From Candidatus Fermentithermobacillaceae bacterium (GTDB taxonomy: Bacteria; Bacillota; Sulfobacillia; Fermentithermobacillales; DUSS01): 64,000 nt of DNA. Made by a program: the position numbers and the translations under genes. Shown here piece after piece: positions 17,374 to 25,808 of this stretch. The DNA is taken from assembly GCA_014896535.1 (NCBI GenBank), contig JADBKE010000019.1, forward strand, positions 107,312 through 171,311. Reading direction: 5' to 3'. Numbering within the stretch: position 1 is the stretch's first letter; every line of letters starts with the position of its first letter. The notes below the pieces were generated by a model. It was not told the DNA's origin and did no database searches. It saw nothing but the letters and a program-made list of their open reading frames with translations.

Positions 17374-18723
17374 CTAGAATTCAGTGGCACCGGTGAAATT
17401 GAATCCCCTGATGCGCACGGACGGACATCGCACGGCGGCAAGTCCTCCCTCAACCGCAAAGAGCTTGGTGCAGTTGGAGATAGCATCGCATCTGGCCAGC
17501 GCTTCGAGGATGCTCTGGGTGAAGCGCAGGTTCCTGGTACCTGACACGATCTTGCCGTTTCGAATGAGGAAAGTGCCGTCCCGAGTCATACCGGTGATAG
17601 ACGACAGGAGCGGATGCACAATGTTGACGTAATGGAAGCGCGTGACGAGAAGCCCTTTTTCTACGCTGCCCAGCATGTCCTCGCGCGAGGCGTTGCCGGG
17701 CGCCATGAATATGTTTGTAGGCAGGCACGAGGGGAACATACCGGGGAATATGGCGTGTCCGGTGGACTTCTTTCCCGGTTCCCTGGCTGCTGCCAAAGAA
17801 GAGTAAACCACGCCGCGAGCTACCCCGTTTTCGATGAGCACCACTTTTTTCTTGGGTACTCCTTCGACGTCGAAAGGCATGGGGAATCCCGAAGGGTCAG
17901 TCCCGTCATCCCAAATGGTGATGTTTTCTCCGGTAATCTTTTGCCCGATTTTTCCCGACATGAAACTCTGGCCGGTCTGGTAGGAATCGGCGGAAAAACC
18001 CATAAAGGCGAGGTACAGCAACATTTCTGAAACCGCCGGTTCTTCGAGGATTACGTCGTATTCCCCGGGCTCGACCGAGATGGGGTTTCTGGACATCAAG
18101 CATTTTTCCACCGCGGTTTCGGCCAAAGAAGTCGGGTCGATTTCCCCGATGTCGATAGCGGAAGCTTCGGCGTAACCCGACGAATTATCGGACATCACCA
18201 GGGTAACCAATCTTGCCCGCGTTAAACTGGCATATGCTTTCAACCCTCGCGAATTGGTTACGACAAGCTCGAGTTCGGCTGTGGAAAACGATCCTGCGGC
18301 GTCCAGGCCCTTGTCCGCCGCCATAGCCGCTATGCGCGATACATAAGCGGCCCTGAGATCGGGCGGGCATTCCGCCGTTCTTCGAGAGTAGTTCCCCGGT
18401 ACCTCGGGCACGGGCTCTGGGGCAGGCAGACCGGGAAATTCCGGTGTTTCCGGGACCAGACCCGCGAGTTCGAAGGCGTCGTCGACTGCATTAACGATGC
18501 TCGACCCGTCGATGGAAGTGCATGAAGACAAACCCACTCTCTTCCCGCGGACCGCTCTGACCGTGACACCGTAAGATGTTTCCCCTGCGTTCTGGTGAAT
18601 CCGGTTTCCGGTGAACCTCGTCAGGTAGCTTCGGGAACCGAAAATCACTACCTCCGTCTCGTCGGCTTTGGAGCGGTTGAGGGCGAATTCGGCTTTCGCC
18701 AGGAGCTCATCTCTTCCGAGCAT
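17374..18723 (-). CDS. TldE/PmbA-type protein, partner subunit of a TldD-type protease
   Basis: A 449-residue member of the TldD/PmbA family, which forms a heterodimeric metalloprotease. The sequence has the family N-terminal domain (TRFTGNRIHQNAGETSYGVTV near residue 53) and the C-terminal domain with GEYDVILEEPAVSEML and SSITGMTRDG. The HExxxH metal motif of TldD is absent, so this is the non-catalytic TldE-type subunit. tldD normally lies immediately upstream, but here a PHP gene does, and no tldD is in the window. The start has no clear Shine-Dalgarno sequence. The 172 bases between it and the PHP gene hold nothing recognisable. Confidence 0.86.
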   Translation of the reverse strand: MLGRDELLAKAEFALNRSKADETEVVIFGSRSYLTRFTGNRIHQNAGETSYGVTVRAVRGKRVGLSSCTSIDGSSIVNAVDDAFELAGLVPETPEFPGLPAPEPVPEVPGNYSRRTAECPPDLRAAYVSRIAAMAADKGLDAAGSFSTAELELVVTNSRGLKAYASLTRARLVTLVMSDNSSGYAEASAIDIGEIDPTSLAETAVEKCLMSRNPISVEPGEYDVILEEPAVSEMLLYLAFMGFSADSYQTGQSFMSGKIGQKITGENITIWDDGTDPSGFPMPFDVEGVPKKKVVLIENGVARGVVYSSLAAAREPGKKSTGHAIFPGMFPSCLPTNIFMAPGNASREDMLGSVEKGLLVTRFHYVNIVHPLLSSITGMTRDGTFLIRNGKIVSGTRNLRFTQSILEALARCDAISNCTKLFAVEGGLAAVRCPSVRIRGFNFTGATEF

Positions 18724-18895
18724 GGTCGATGCCTGGTTCGAAAACTTGACCGTTTACGTTCCCAGTCAAGCTGGCCCCCAGACCAGGCTTTCGCCTCCTT
18801 TCCGGATACTCGATTTGCCTCCGGGGGCAGGCCAAGAGGGACCTGGACCAGGGAATCCCATCAACAGACTGGGGTTCGCAACCGAAGCCGCAACC

Positions 18896-19819
18896 TCAGC
18901 GTCCCGCCGTCTCGAGTCCCCTCTTGACTCTGGCTTCTTTGAGAAGTGTGACGACGCTATAGTGTACGACCCATTCGCCCAATTCTCCTCCCTCCGCGGA
19001 TCCAGGACCGTGGAAATCCGAGCCGCCCGTGGCGATGAGACCGTATTCCCTGGCCAGGGCAGCGTAGCGCCGCGTATCTTCTGGAGAGTGTTGAGGATGC
19101 ACGCATTCCAGCCCGTCCAGACCGTTGTTGACGAGTTCCTCAAGCAAGTGGTCGCAACCGGCTGTGCCGGGGTGGGCCCAAACGGCCACGCCGCCCGCGC
19201 GAACGATGGATCTCACCGCTTGTACGGGGGTCAGGTGAACGCGGGGAACGTACGCGGGTTTGCCGGTGCCTAGATACCTTTCAAAGGCCTCTTTCACAGA
19301 AGACACGTATCCTTTCTCAACCATGGCCTGGCCCACGTGCGGGCGCCCGACTGATTCCCCTTTTGCGAAGAACAGAACCCTTTCCAGTTCCACGGGGAGT
19401 CCCAGTTCTTCAAGGCGCGAGACCATGGCGCGCACCCTGTCCATTCTGAAACGCCTGAGGGTGTCCAGAAGAATCGCGAACTCCGACCCCGGGTCGATGG
19501 GCACGAAATACCCCAGTATGTGGACTTCTTTCCCGTCGAGTTCCGTGTTTATTTCTACCGCGGGGATGATTTCAACTCCGCGGTAATGGAAGCTGGATAC
19601 ACACGAAGTCGCGTGACCCGCGGGCCCGGGCTCACTCGCACGCGCAGGGACAAGCTCGACGACCCCGGCAAGCGTATCGTGGTCGGCTATGGCCACTGCG
19701 CAAATACCACGCCTTTCGCAGAGGCTTACGACCTCCTCTGCGGAAAACAGGCCATCTGAGGCGGTCGTGTGCACGTGTAGGTCGGCTACGCCTACCGCGT
19801 TCTTCCCGGCACCGGTCAC
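18896..19819 (-). CDS. PHP-domain phosphoesterase (RNase AM/YciV-like)
   Basis: A 307-residue PHP superfamily hydrolase. Metal-ligand motifs are visible: DLHVHTTASDG near residue 13, AIADHDTLAG near residue 38, the VWAHPGTAG region near residue 212, and GGSDFHGPG near residue 265. Proteins of this type are 5'-nucleotidases or 5'-3' exonucleases acting on short RNA or 3',5'-bisphosphonucleotides. Position downstream of rny, ymdB and spoVS suggests RNA turnover, but this is inferred. It starts with GTG at 19819 behind AGGGGA. Confidence 0.85.
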   Translation of the reverse strand: MTGAGKNAVGVADLHVHTTASDGLFSAEEVVSLCERRGICAVAIADHDTLAGVVELVPARASEPGPAGHATSCVSSFHYRGVEIIPAVEINTELDGKEVHILGYFVPIDPGSEFAILLDTLRRFRMDRVRAMVSRLEELGLPVELERVLFFAKGESVGRPHVGQAMVEKGYVSSVKEAFERYLGTGKPAYVPRVHLTPVQAVRSIVRAGGVAVWAHPGTAGCDHLLEELVNNGLDGLECVHPQHSPEDTRRYAALAREYGLIATGGSDFHGPGSAEGGELGEWVVHYSVVTLLKEARVKRGLETAGR

Positions 19820-19844
19820 GATGTGCGTCCCCTGACTGACGCTG

Positions 19845-20174
19845 TCATCTGGGCATGACGATGAGTTTGATAGCGGTCCGTTCGTGACCCTCGATGATCA
19901 CGTTGGAGAAGGCCGGGATGCAGATGAGATCGATCCCTCCCGGTGCTACGTAGCCCCTGGCGATGGCGACGGCCTTTATCCCTTGGTTGACAGCACCCGC
20001 GCCGATTCCCTGGATTTCGGCGTAGCCTTTTTCCCTGATGAGCCCGGCTAATGCGCCCGCTAGCGCCACGGGGTTGGACTTGGCCGAAACCCGCAATACG
20101 TCTGAAGAACCGCTTGGTTTTCTTTCTACCGGTCGCCTGTCCACATCCCTTACTCCCAATGGTAGTCCCTCCAT
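19845..20174 (-). CDS. spoVS: Stage V sporulation protein S (SpoVS)
   Basis: SpoVS affects spore coat/cortex development and belongs to the Alba-like fold. The core from LRVSAKSNPVALAGALAG through GAGAVNQGIKAVAIARGYVAPGG to IKLIVMPR matches the family along its whole 85-residue length. The reading frame continues upstream of that core. The ATG at 20174 adds about 24 extra residues, while a TTG at 20159 has a better-spaced GGAGGGA, and a GTG at 20144 is also possible. Bacillus SpoVS starts right at the core, so an N-terminal extension is unusual whichever start is used. It follows ymdB as in Bacillus. Confidence 0.93.
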   Translation of the reverse strand: MEGLPLGVRDVDRRPVERKPSGSSDVLRVSAKSNPVALAGALAGLIREKGYAEIQGIGAGAVNQGIKAVAIARGYVAPGGIDLICIPAFSNVIIEGHERTAIKLIVMPR

Positions 20175-20299
20175 TCGCCCAACGTGGCTGGTGCGTAAGT
20201 TGCGCCCTACCGAAATCTGGAGCAATTTTATTCTAATTGGTAAGGCACGCCTTTGGCAAGAGGCTTTTTCCAGGGGAAATTCAAGGGGGCCTGTCGAGG

Positions 20300-21079
20300 C
20301 TACTCCTCCAGAATGTGAATTCTCTTTATTTCCCGGGCACGGCCCGAAGACTCCGTGACGATAACGCCGTTGAAACGACAGCGCCCTTTGGCGACTTCGT
20401 GCCGGACGGGCAACTGGGTCAAAAACCGCTTCAATATTATATCCTTGCGGACACCGATAACGCCTTCCCAGCTTCCGGTCATGCCGGCGTCGGTGATGTA
20501 GGCAGTTCCGCCAGGCAAAACCATTTCATCTGCGGTTTGGACGTGGGTGTGAGTTCCGAGGACCGCGGTCACCCTTCCGTCCAGATACCACCCCATGGCC
20601 ACCTTCTCGGACGTGGCTTCAGCGTGAAAGTCGACTATTATTACGTGGGTAGACCTCCGAAGCTCGTCTACGGCTTCGTCCAGAGCCCTGAATGGACAAT
20701 CGAGGTTTACCTGAGAAAACACACGTCCTTCCGCATTAGCCACCCCTACCAGATATCCGTTTTTGGACTGGAAAACGCCGAACCCTCGTCCCGGCGTACC
20801 GGGGGGATAGTTCAGGGGCCGCAGTACTCTAGGTTCGGAGTCAAGGAAAGACATGACCTCTTTTTTGCTCCATATGTGATTGCCCGAAGTAATCACGTCC
20901 ACGCCGGTTTCAAATATTTCTCTGGCTACTTCCGGCGTGAGACCGGAGCCGCCGGCGGCGTTTTCTCCGTTGGCGATCACGAAATCCACGGAATACTCGG
21001 CCAGCACTTCTGCGAGCCTTCTCTTCAACATGTTTCGGCCCGGCTCGCCCACAATATCCCCGATCAAAAGAATGTTCAT
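20300..21079 (-). CDS. ymdB: YmdB metallophosphoesterase (cyclic nucleotide phosphodiesterase)
   Basis: A dinuclear metallophosphoesterase that in Bacillus controls biofilm versus motility decisions and interacts with RNase Y. The 259-residue protein has the family motifs GDIVGEPGR (residue 7), ANGENAAGGSG, TSGNHIW and GTHTHVQTAD in order, and normal length. In Bacillus the gene follows rny directly; here an unrecognised 172-residue gene (21119-21637) sits between them. spoVS follows 125 bases later. Confidence 0.95.
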   Translation of the reverse strand: MNILLIGDIVGEPGRNMLKRRLAEVLAEYSVDFVIANGENAAGGSGLTPEVAREIFETGVDVITSGNHIWSKKEVMSFLDSEPRVLRPLNYPPGTPGRGFGVFQSKNGYLVGVANAEGRVFSQVNLDCPFRALDEAVDELRRSTHVIIVDFHAEATSEKVAMGWYLDGRVTAVLGTHTHVQTADEMVLPGGTAYITDAGMTGSWEGVIGVRKDIILKRFLTQLPVRHEVAKGRCRFNGVIVTESSGRAREIKRIHILEE

Positions 21080-21118
21080 ACGAAACCCCGGCGGACCTCC
21101 AGCTCAACAGTCGGCGCG

Positions 21119-21637
21119 TCAGCTGCGGTACACAAGAACTTTCTCTCCTTCGCGGATAGCCACGAGTTTCTTCTTGACTTTGAGAGTCTTGAGCCCCTCC
21201 AGGGCATCCTGCATCAGCATCTTTTGAGCCCAGCTCGGATCTTCTTCGGGAGCCTCTTCGAATGGAGCGGTTGAAACGAGCGGGGTTACCTCCTTGACCA
21301 ATTCCGCCCACATCGAGATCTCGCCGGGCATCAGCGTTTCCACATCCCGTTCGACTTCAAAGGCACGGTACTTCCCCACTTTGTCCCACGTTCTCCTGGC
21401 AATAACGGGTTGGACGCCGGTGAGACGGGCGTAAACGGCCACCGCGTCATCCCAGGTCTTCTCGAGCCAAGCTTTAGCGCCGCGGGTGAGCGGACCCTGG
21501 CAGATGAAGGCCACGCTCAGGGTCCGCTTCTCCGGGTTGAACACGGCTCGCCCTATTTCTGGAAAAGCCATGAGAAGCGTAGCGAGCACTTCCCCGCTTT
21601 CGCTTCTGACCCTAGCCCTTTCCGACCTTTTCGGCAT
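21119..21637 (-). CDS. Unrecognised protein encoded between rny and ymdB
   Basis: A 172-residue soluble protein I cannot assign. It begins with a basic stretch (MPKRSERARVR), then an alpha/beta-looking region (AVFNPEKRTLSVAFICQGPL), a Trp-containing middle (KAWLEKTWDDAVAVYARLTG), and an acidic loop APFEEAPEEDPS. It ends with a basic beta segment, KKKLVAIREGEKVLVYRS. No signal peptide, membrane segment or metal motif is seen. It lies 21 bases after rny and 39 bases before ymdB on the same strand, so it is almost certainly co-transcribed with them. A role in RNA decay or RNase Y function is a guess from context only. Confidence 0.72.
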   Translation of the reverse strand: MPKRSERARVRSESGEVLATLLMAFPEIGRAVFNPEKRTLSVAFICQGPLTRGAKAWLEKTWDDAVAVYARLTGVQPVIARRTWDKVGKYRAFEVERDVETLMPGEISMWAELVKEVTPLVSTAPFEEAPEEDPSWAQKMLMQDALEGLKTLKVKKKLVAIREGEKVLVYRS

Positions 21638-21658
21638 TTACCATCGCCCCTAAACTCG

Positions 21659-23188
21659 TTATTTGGCGTACTCTACGGCTCTTGTTTCTCTTATGACGGT
21701 AACCTTAACCTGCCCCGGGTACTCGACCTCCTTCTCTATTTTCTTGGCGATATCCCTGGCCAGGTTCAAGGCACCCAGGTCGTCCACTTTGTCCGGTTTC
21801 ACCATTATACGGATCTCCCGTCCGGCCTGGATCGCGTAAGCTTTCTCCACCCCGTCGAAGGAGTCGGCTATGGCCTCGAGTTTTTCCAGACGCTTCAGGT
21901 AATTCTCAAGCGTCTCGCGGCGGGCACCCGGTCGCGCTGCCGAGATGGCATCGGCTGCCGCCACCAAGAAAGCTTCGACGCTTTGAGGCTCTACGTCTCC
22001 GTGATGAGCCTCAACAGCTTTTACGACCTCGGGGGACTCCCTGTAACGGATGAGGAGGTTGACCCCTACTTGCACGTGAGTTCCTTCAACTTCGTGGTCG
22101 ACGGCTTTGCCGATGTCGTGCAGAAGGCCAGCCCGTCGCGCCACGGCTACATCAGCGCCGAGTTCGGCCGCCATGTTCGCAGCGAGCCTGGCCACCTCCA
22201 CCGAGTGCTTGAGAACATTTTGTCCGTAGCTGGTCCTGAACTTCAGTCTCCCCAAGAGTTTGATGAGTTCCGGATGCAGCCCGTGGATTCCAAGGCTGAG
22301 CGCAGCTTGCTCGCCTTCCCTCCTCATCGTCTCTTCCACTTCTTTTTGGGCTTTCTCCACCATTTCCTCGATGCGTGCCGGGTGAATCCGACCGTCCGCC
22401 ACAAGCCTTTCCAGAGCAAGACGGGCGACTTCCCGTCTCACGGGGTCAAACGCCGAGAGAATGACCGCCTCGGGAGTGTCGTCAATGATGAGCTCCACGC
22501 CCGTGAGCGTCTCAAGGGTCCTGATGTTCCGGCCTTCCCTACCGATTATGCGCCCCTTCATCTCGTCACTGGGAAGTTCCACCACGGACACGGTATTCTC
22601 GGCCACGTGGTCCGCGGCACACCTTTGAATAGCCAGGCTTATTATGTTCTTGGCTATGGTGTCCGCCTCCTCCCTGGCTTTTTGCTCAGCGGCCCTGATT
22701 ATCTGTGCTGCTTCCTCTCGGGCAGCTTGCCTCACTTCCTCCAGGACCATGGCTCTGGCTTCCTCGCGCGTCAATCCGGATATCCGCTCCAGTTCCCGCA
22801 GGGCTTTTTCCTTTGCCTCTTGAACCTCTTTTTCAGCTTCCGCCAGTCGCCTTTCCTGCCTTGCAAGGTTCTCCTCGCGCATCGCCAGGGACTCCTGACG
22901 CCTGTCAAGAGCTTCTTCCCGTTGAATGAGGCGTCTTTCAAGCCTTTGCAGCTCCTGCCTGGCTTCCCTGATCTCCCGCTCGGTTTCGGACTTCATCCGC
23001 AATGCTTCGTCCCGAGCCTCGATGAGCGCTTCCCGCCGTCTGGCCTCAGCTTCTTTTATCGCGGACTGTATCAGACGTTTAGCTTCCTGCTCGGCGCTGG
23101 AAATCTTCGCCTCACCTATGATTCGTCTCGCAAGGTAACCCGCGGCAAATCCGAGAATAAGCGCGGCTATTGTCAAGACGTACACCAT
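21659..23188 (-). CDS. rny: Ribonuclease Y
   Basis: The membrane-anchored endoribonuclease that starts mRNA decay in Firmicutes. The 509-residue protein shows an N-terminal membrane helix ([19 protein letters not shown]), a coiled coil rich in Arg and Glu (residues 25-185), a KH domain ([15 protein letters not shown] near residue 215) and the HD domain with [16 protein letters not shown] near residue 353. AGGAGG precedes the ATG. A stem-loop with a T-run ends 27 bases upstream of the start, so readthrough or attenuation in the leader may set expression (see the separate entry). Confidence 0.97.
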   Translation of the reverse strand: MVYVLTIAALILGFAAGYLARRIIGEAKISSAEQEAKRLIQSAIKEAEARRREALIEARDEALRMKSETEREIREARQELQRLERRLIQREEALDRRQESLAMREENLARQERRLAEAEKEVQEAKEKALRELERISGLTREEARAMVLEEVRQAAREEAAQIIRAAEQKAREEADTIAKNIISLAIQRCAADHVAENTVSVVELPSDEMKGRIIGREGRNIRTLETLTGVELIIDDTPEAVILSAFDPVRREVARLALERLVADGRIHPARIEEMVEKAQKEVEETMRREGEQAALSLGIHGLHPELIKLLGRLKFRTSYGQNVLKHSVEVARLAANMAAELGADVAVARRAGLLHDIGKAVDHEVEGTHVQVGVNLLIRYRESPEVVKAVEAHHGDVEPQSVEAFLVAAADAISAARPGARRETLENYLKRLEKLEAIADSFDGVEKAYAIQAGREIRIMVKPDKVDDLGALNLARDIAKKIEKEVEYPGQVKVTVIRETRAVEYAK

Positions 23189-23215
23189 ATCCTACCCACC
23201 TCCTGGCCGATAACG

Positions 23216-23239
23216 AAAAAGCCGAGCCGAAGCCCGGCT
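23216..23239 (-). terminator. UUCG-loop terminator in front of rny, possible attenuator
   Basis: On the minus strand AGCCG-g-GC-TTCG-GC-t-CGGCT is followed at once by TTTTT, a classic intrinsic terminator with a stabilising UUCG loop. It ends 27 bases before the rny ATG and about 290 bases after recX. It may simply end the recA-recX transcript. However, an upstream segment (minus strand of 23264-23271, CCGAGCCG) is perfectly complementary to CGGCTCGG in the loop and 3' arm, so a competing antiterminator pairing is possible. Confidence 0.72.
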
Positions 23240-23283
23240 GAAAACGCTGCGGTACACAAAAGGCGGCTCGGTGACGGGAACTT

Positions 23284-23353
23284 GACGATCGAAGCGGGCT
23301 AAACGCCGCTAGCACGGACGATCGATTTGAATCAACGGTTCAAATCCCGTCCG
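23284..23353. repeat. Inverted and direct repeats in the recX-rny gap
   Basis: CGGACG (23315-23320) pairs with CGTCCG (23348-23353), and inside it GATTTGAA (23324-23331) pairs with TTCAAATC (23339-23346), giving a long interrupted hairpin. GACGATCGA occurs directly repeated at 23284-23292 and 23317-23325, 33 bases apart. All lie in the 339-base gap between recX and rny, which has no gene. A further six-base hairpin GCTCCT-gtag-AGGAGC lies near 23434-23449. A structured rny leader or a mobile-element remnant would explain these. Confidence 0.5.
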
Positions 23354-23527
23354 GTCTCACACGCCTGACTTTCCTCCTCAATTTCGTCGTTGCGTCCGCC
23401 TTTGCCTGATCCCGCAGTTATATCCCATTTGAAGCTCCTGTAGAGGAGCCGAGACTCCGTTTTCAGCCCGGTCATCAGCGTGTTTGTACGCTTATGAGTT
23501 CACGACTAACGCGTCCCGACTTAAGCG

Positions 23528-24028
23528 TTACGCGTCTGAATCGGTGACCTCCGGGAATTCCAGGTCGGAGTTCAATTCAGATATTACCAGAAACACTAGC
23601 TCGTCATCAAATCCCCGCCGCAAGAGGTACTTTGCCAGATTGGTCGCACGCTTCCTTCCGGACCTGGAGGGCGAGTTTGCCGCCCTCACCAGGTATTCCC
23701 GGGCCGCCCTTTCGGCTAGTTCCTTTTCGGACGTCACAGTGAACACCTGTGAAACGGTCTCCTCGGCGATATCCGGAGGTACCCCCCTGGCCTGAAGCTC
23801 CAGGAGCATCCTCGCGCGGCCCATCGGTGCTTCCGTCACGACCTTTTCAACCCAATCCTGGGCGTAAGAACGGTCATCGAGATAACCCCACTCCTCCAGC
23901 CTGCCGAGACACTCGAGGATTTCTTCGGCGGAAAAACCCTTCCTTTCGAGATGATCGCGCATTCTCGCCACGGTGACCCGGCGTCTGGACAGGACCCTCA
24001 ATGCCTCATCCATAGCTCGGGAGCTCAC
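23528..24028 (-). CDS. recX: Regulatory protein RecX
   Basis: RecX modulates RecA filament activity. The 166-residue product is all helical with three tandem RecX repeats. The family signature VARMRDHLERKGFSAEEI is near residue 20, GYLDDRSYAQDWV near residue 48 and GRARMLLELQARGV near residue 69, and a divergent third repeat with KRATNLAKYLLRRGFDDE near residue 130 closes it. Start is GTG at 24028 with GGGAGG upstream. It lies 36 bases after recA and is surely co-transcribed with it. Confidence 0.93.
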   Translation of the reverse strand: MSSRAMDEALRVLSRRRVTVARMRDHLERKGFSAEEILECLGRLEEWGYLDDRSYAQDWVEKVVTEAPMGRARMLLELQARGVPPDIAEETVSQVFTVTSEKELAERAAREYLVRAANSPSRSGRKRATNLAKYLLRRGFDDELVFLVISELNSDLEFPEVTDSDA

Positions 24029-24064
24029 GGCCGCAGCCTCCCGTTCTCAACGACGCAAACGCCG

Positions 24065-25102
24065 CTATTCATCGGAAACAGGCTGGCTATCCGTGGCGGA
24101 CTCCGCTTTGACCAGACCCGCTTTGAGGACCTCCCTGATCTTCGCCTCGATCTCCTGGGCTACCTCGGGATGTTTCTTCAAGTACTCCCTGGCGCCTTCT
24201 TTGCCCTGACCCAGCTTGACGTCTCCGTACGAGTACCAGGTTCCGGTTCGGGAAACCAGTCCCTGAGTCAGAGCTACATCCAGGATGGAACCCTCTCTGG
24301 AGATCCCCTCTCCGTAGATGATGTCGAATTCCGCCTGTTTGAAGGGGGGTGCCAATTTATTCTTCACGACCCTCACTCGAGTGCGGGCCCCTATGTTCTC
24401 CTGTCCCTGCTTTATGTTCTCTACCTTTCTCACCTCGAGGCGCACCGAGGCATAAAACTTGAGCGCCCGTCCCCCCGGAGTAACTTCGGGGTTGCCGAAC
24501 ATAACTCCGATTTTCTCCCTGACTTGGTTAATGAAAATGGCCACGGTTCTGGAGCGGGACACGGCCGCGGTGAGTTTCCTCAAAGCCTGGGACATAAGAC
24601 GAGCCTGAAGGCCCACGTGGGAATCTCCCATCTCGCCTTCGATCTCCGCACGAGGTGCTAAAGCGGCGACCGAGTCCACCACCACGCAGTCGACGGCACC
24701 GCTTCTAACCAGAGCTTCAGCGATCTCCAAAGCTTGTTCCCCTGTGTCGGGCTGGGAGATCAGAAGGTTGTCCACGTCCACCCCGACTTTTCTCGCATAA
24801 GTAGGGTCCAGAGCGTGCTCCGCGTCAATGAAGGCGGCTATGCCGCCGGCTTTCTGAGCTTCGGCGATCACGTGCAAGGCCACGGTTGTCTTACCGGACC
24901 CCTCCTGACCGAAGATCTCCACGATCCGGCCGCGCGGAAGACCGCCGATGCCCAGGGCGATATCGAGACTCAGAGCTCCCGTGGGGATCACTTCCACCGA
25001 AAGCCGCTGAGACGCCTCTCCCAGTCTCATTATGGCGCCCTTCCCAAATTGCTTTTCGATCTGGCTTACCGCCAGCTCCAGCGCTTTATTTTTCTCCAAC
25101 AA
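24065..25102 (-). CDS. recA: Recombinase RecA
   Basis: The homologous recombination and SOS co-protease filament protein, 345 residues. Walker A is [13 protein letters not shown] near residue 65, an atypical variant of the usual GPESSGKTT. Loop L1/L2 regions include [17 protein letters not shown] and [15 protein letters not shown]. It starts with TTG at 25102, followed by a second TTG, nine bases after AGGAG. A strong sigma-A-like promoter lies just upstream, inside the 3' end of thpR. I looked for a Firmicutes LexA box (GAAC-N4-GTTC) in the 70-base leader and found none. Order cinA-thpR-recA-recX-rny is typical of the phylum apart from thpR. Confidence 0.98.
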   Translation of the reverse strand: MLEKNKALELAVSQIEKQFGKGAIMRLGEASQRLSVEVIPTGALSLDIALGIGGLPRGRIVEIFGQEGSGKTTVALHVIAEAQKAGGIAAFIDAEHALDPTYARKVGVDVDNLLISQPDTGEQALEIAEALVRSGAVDCVVVDSVAALAPRAEIEGEMGDSHVGLQARLMSQALRKLTAAVSRSRTVAIFINQVREKIGVMFGNPEVTPGGRALKFYASVRLEVRKVENIKQGQENIGARTRVRVVKNKLAPPFKQAEFDIIYGEGISREGSILDVALTQGLVSRTGTWYSYGDVKLGQGKEGAREYLKKHPEVAQEIEAKIREVLKAGLVKAESATDSQPVSDE

Positions 25103-25154
25103 AGCGTCTCACTCCTCATTTACCGCCCTCGCCCTGGTAGAACCTTCCTGCTAC

Positions 25155-25183
25155 AGTATAACATCCCCGCGCCTAGCGGACAA
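25155..25183 (-). promoter_or_regulatory. Sigma-A-type promoter of recA
   Basis: On the minus strand TTGTCC (25183-25178) and TATACT (25160-25155) are separated by exactly 17 bases. Transcription would start about 45 bases before the recA start. The -35 box lies within the last codons of thpR, so recA can be expressed independently of the upstream cinA-thpR genes. Confidence 0.7.
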
Positions 25184-25805
25184 CCGGTGCGAAACGGGAT
25201 TCGTGGACGATGTCGTACAGGGAACCCGCCGGTGTGAGAGTGCTCTTGACGAGCGTGAGCGATGACACGACCCATGTGGCCTCCTCCCCCATCTCGCCCG
25301 TGCGGCAAGTCGGCTTTACCAGGTTCTTTAACTTCTCGTTCCAGAGACTTTGCCACCCCGCCGAAGACACAAAGCCTCCGCTTCCGGCCCTTTTCCTGGC
25401 CAGGGTAAGGTGGGCTACGAAATCCTTGTCCGGGGAAAACCCCAGAGCTTTCAGGCCATCTACCACGGCGCCGGCCAGATGAGAAAGCTTCCCTTCCGGA
25501 TCGGATACTTCCACCCACAACACCCTCGCCTTTTCCCGCGGACCGAAGGTCCCGGGCCCTCCCAGCGCCAGTTCGAACGGGGCCACCTTAGATGCGATGT
25601 CATCGAGGACCCCGGTTATCGGAGGCAGGCCGCGCCTAGGGACGTTTCCCAGGAACTCGAGGGTGATGTGAAGGTTTTGAGGCTCCACCCAACGGTACCC
25701 CGGAAGTCTTTTCTTGAATTCCGAAAGAGCCGAGCCGAGAAGGGAGACGATTTCCGGAGAAGGCCACACGGCCACGAAAGCCCGAATGGTTTCGTCATCC
25801 GTCAA
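25173..25805 (-). CDS. thpR: RNA 2',3'-cyclic phosphodiesterase (2H family, ThpR/LigT)
   Basis: A 2H phosphoesterase acting on 2',3'-cyclic phosphate ends of RNA, in older naming a 2'-5' RNA ligase. The 210-residue protein has both catalytic motifs, NLHITLEFLG near residue 46 and AHLTLARKR near residue 131. It starts with TTG at 25805, eight bases after GGAGG. It lies three bases after cinA. Its C-terminal codons contain the -35 box of recA. Confidence 0.93.
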   Translation of the reverse strand: MTDDETIRAFVAVWPSPEIVSLLGSALSEFKKRLPGYRWVEPQNLHITLEFLGNVPRRGLPPITGVLDDIASKVAPFELALGGPGTFGPREKARVLWVEVSDPEGKLSHLAGAVVDGLKALGFSPDKDFVAHLTLARKRAGSGGFVSSAGWQSLWNEKLKNLVKPTCRTGEMGEEATWVVSSLTLVKSTLTPAGSLYDIVHESRFAPVVR

Positions 25806-25808
25806 CGC

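Noticed and set aside
20237-21274. 345-codon plus-strand open frame across ymdB
   Set aside because: Antisense of ymdB and the neighbouring unknown gene; no start signal or domain.
21410-23302. 630-codon open frame on the plus strand opposite rny
   Set aside because: It is the antisense of RNase Y, whose domains are unmistakable; the translated product has no family pattern and is a by-product of codon bias in a GC-rich gene.
23255-23365. Possible tRNA gene on the plus strand in the recX-rny gap
   Set aside because: A T-arm-like segment GGTTCAAATCCCG is present, but no matching acceptor 5' strand, D-arm or anticodon arm can be formed.
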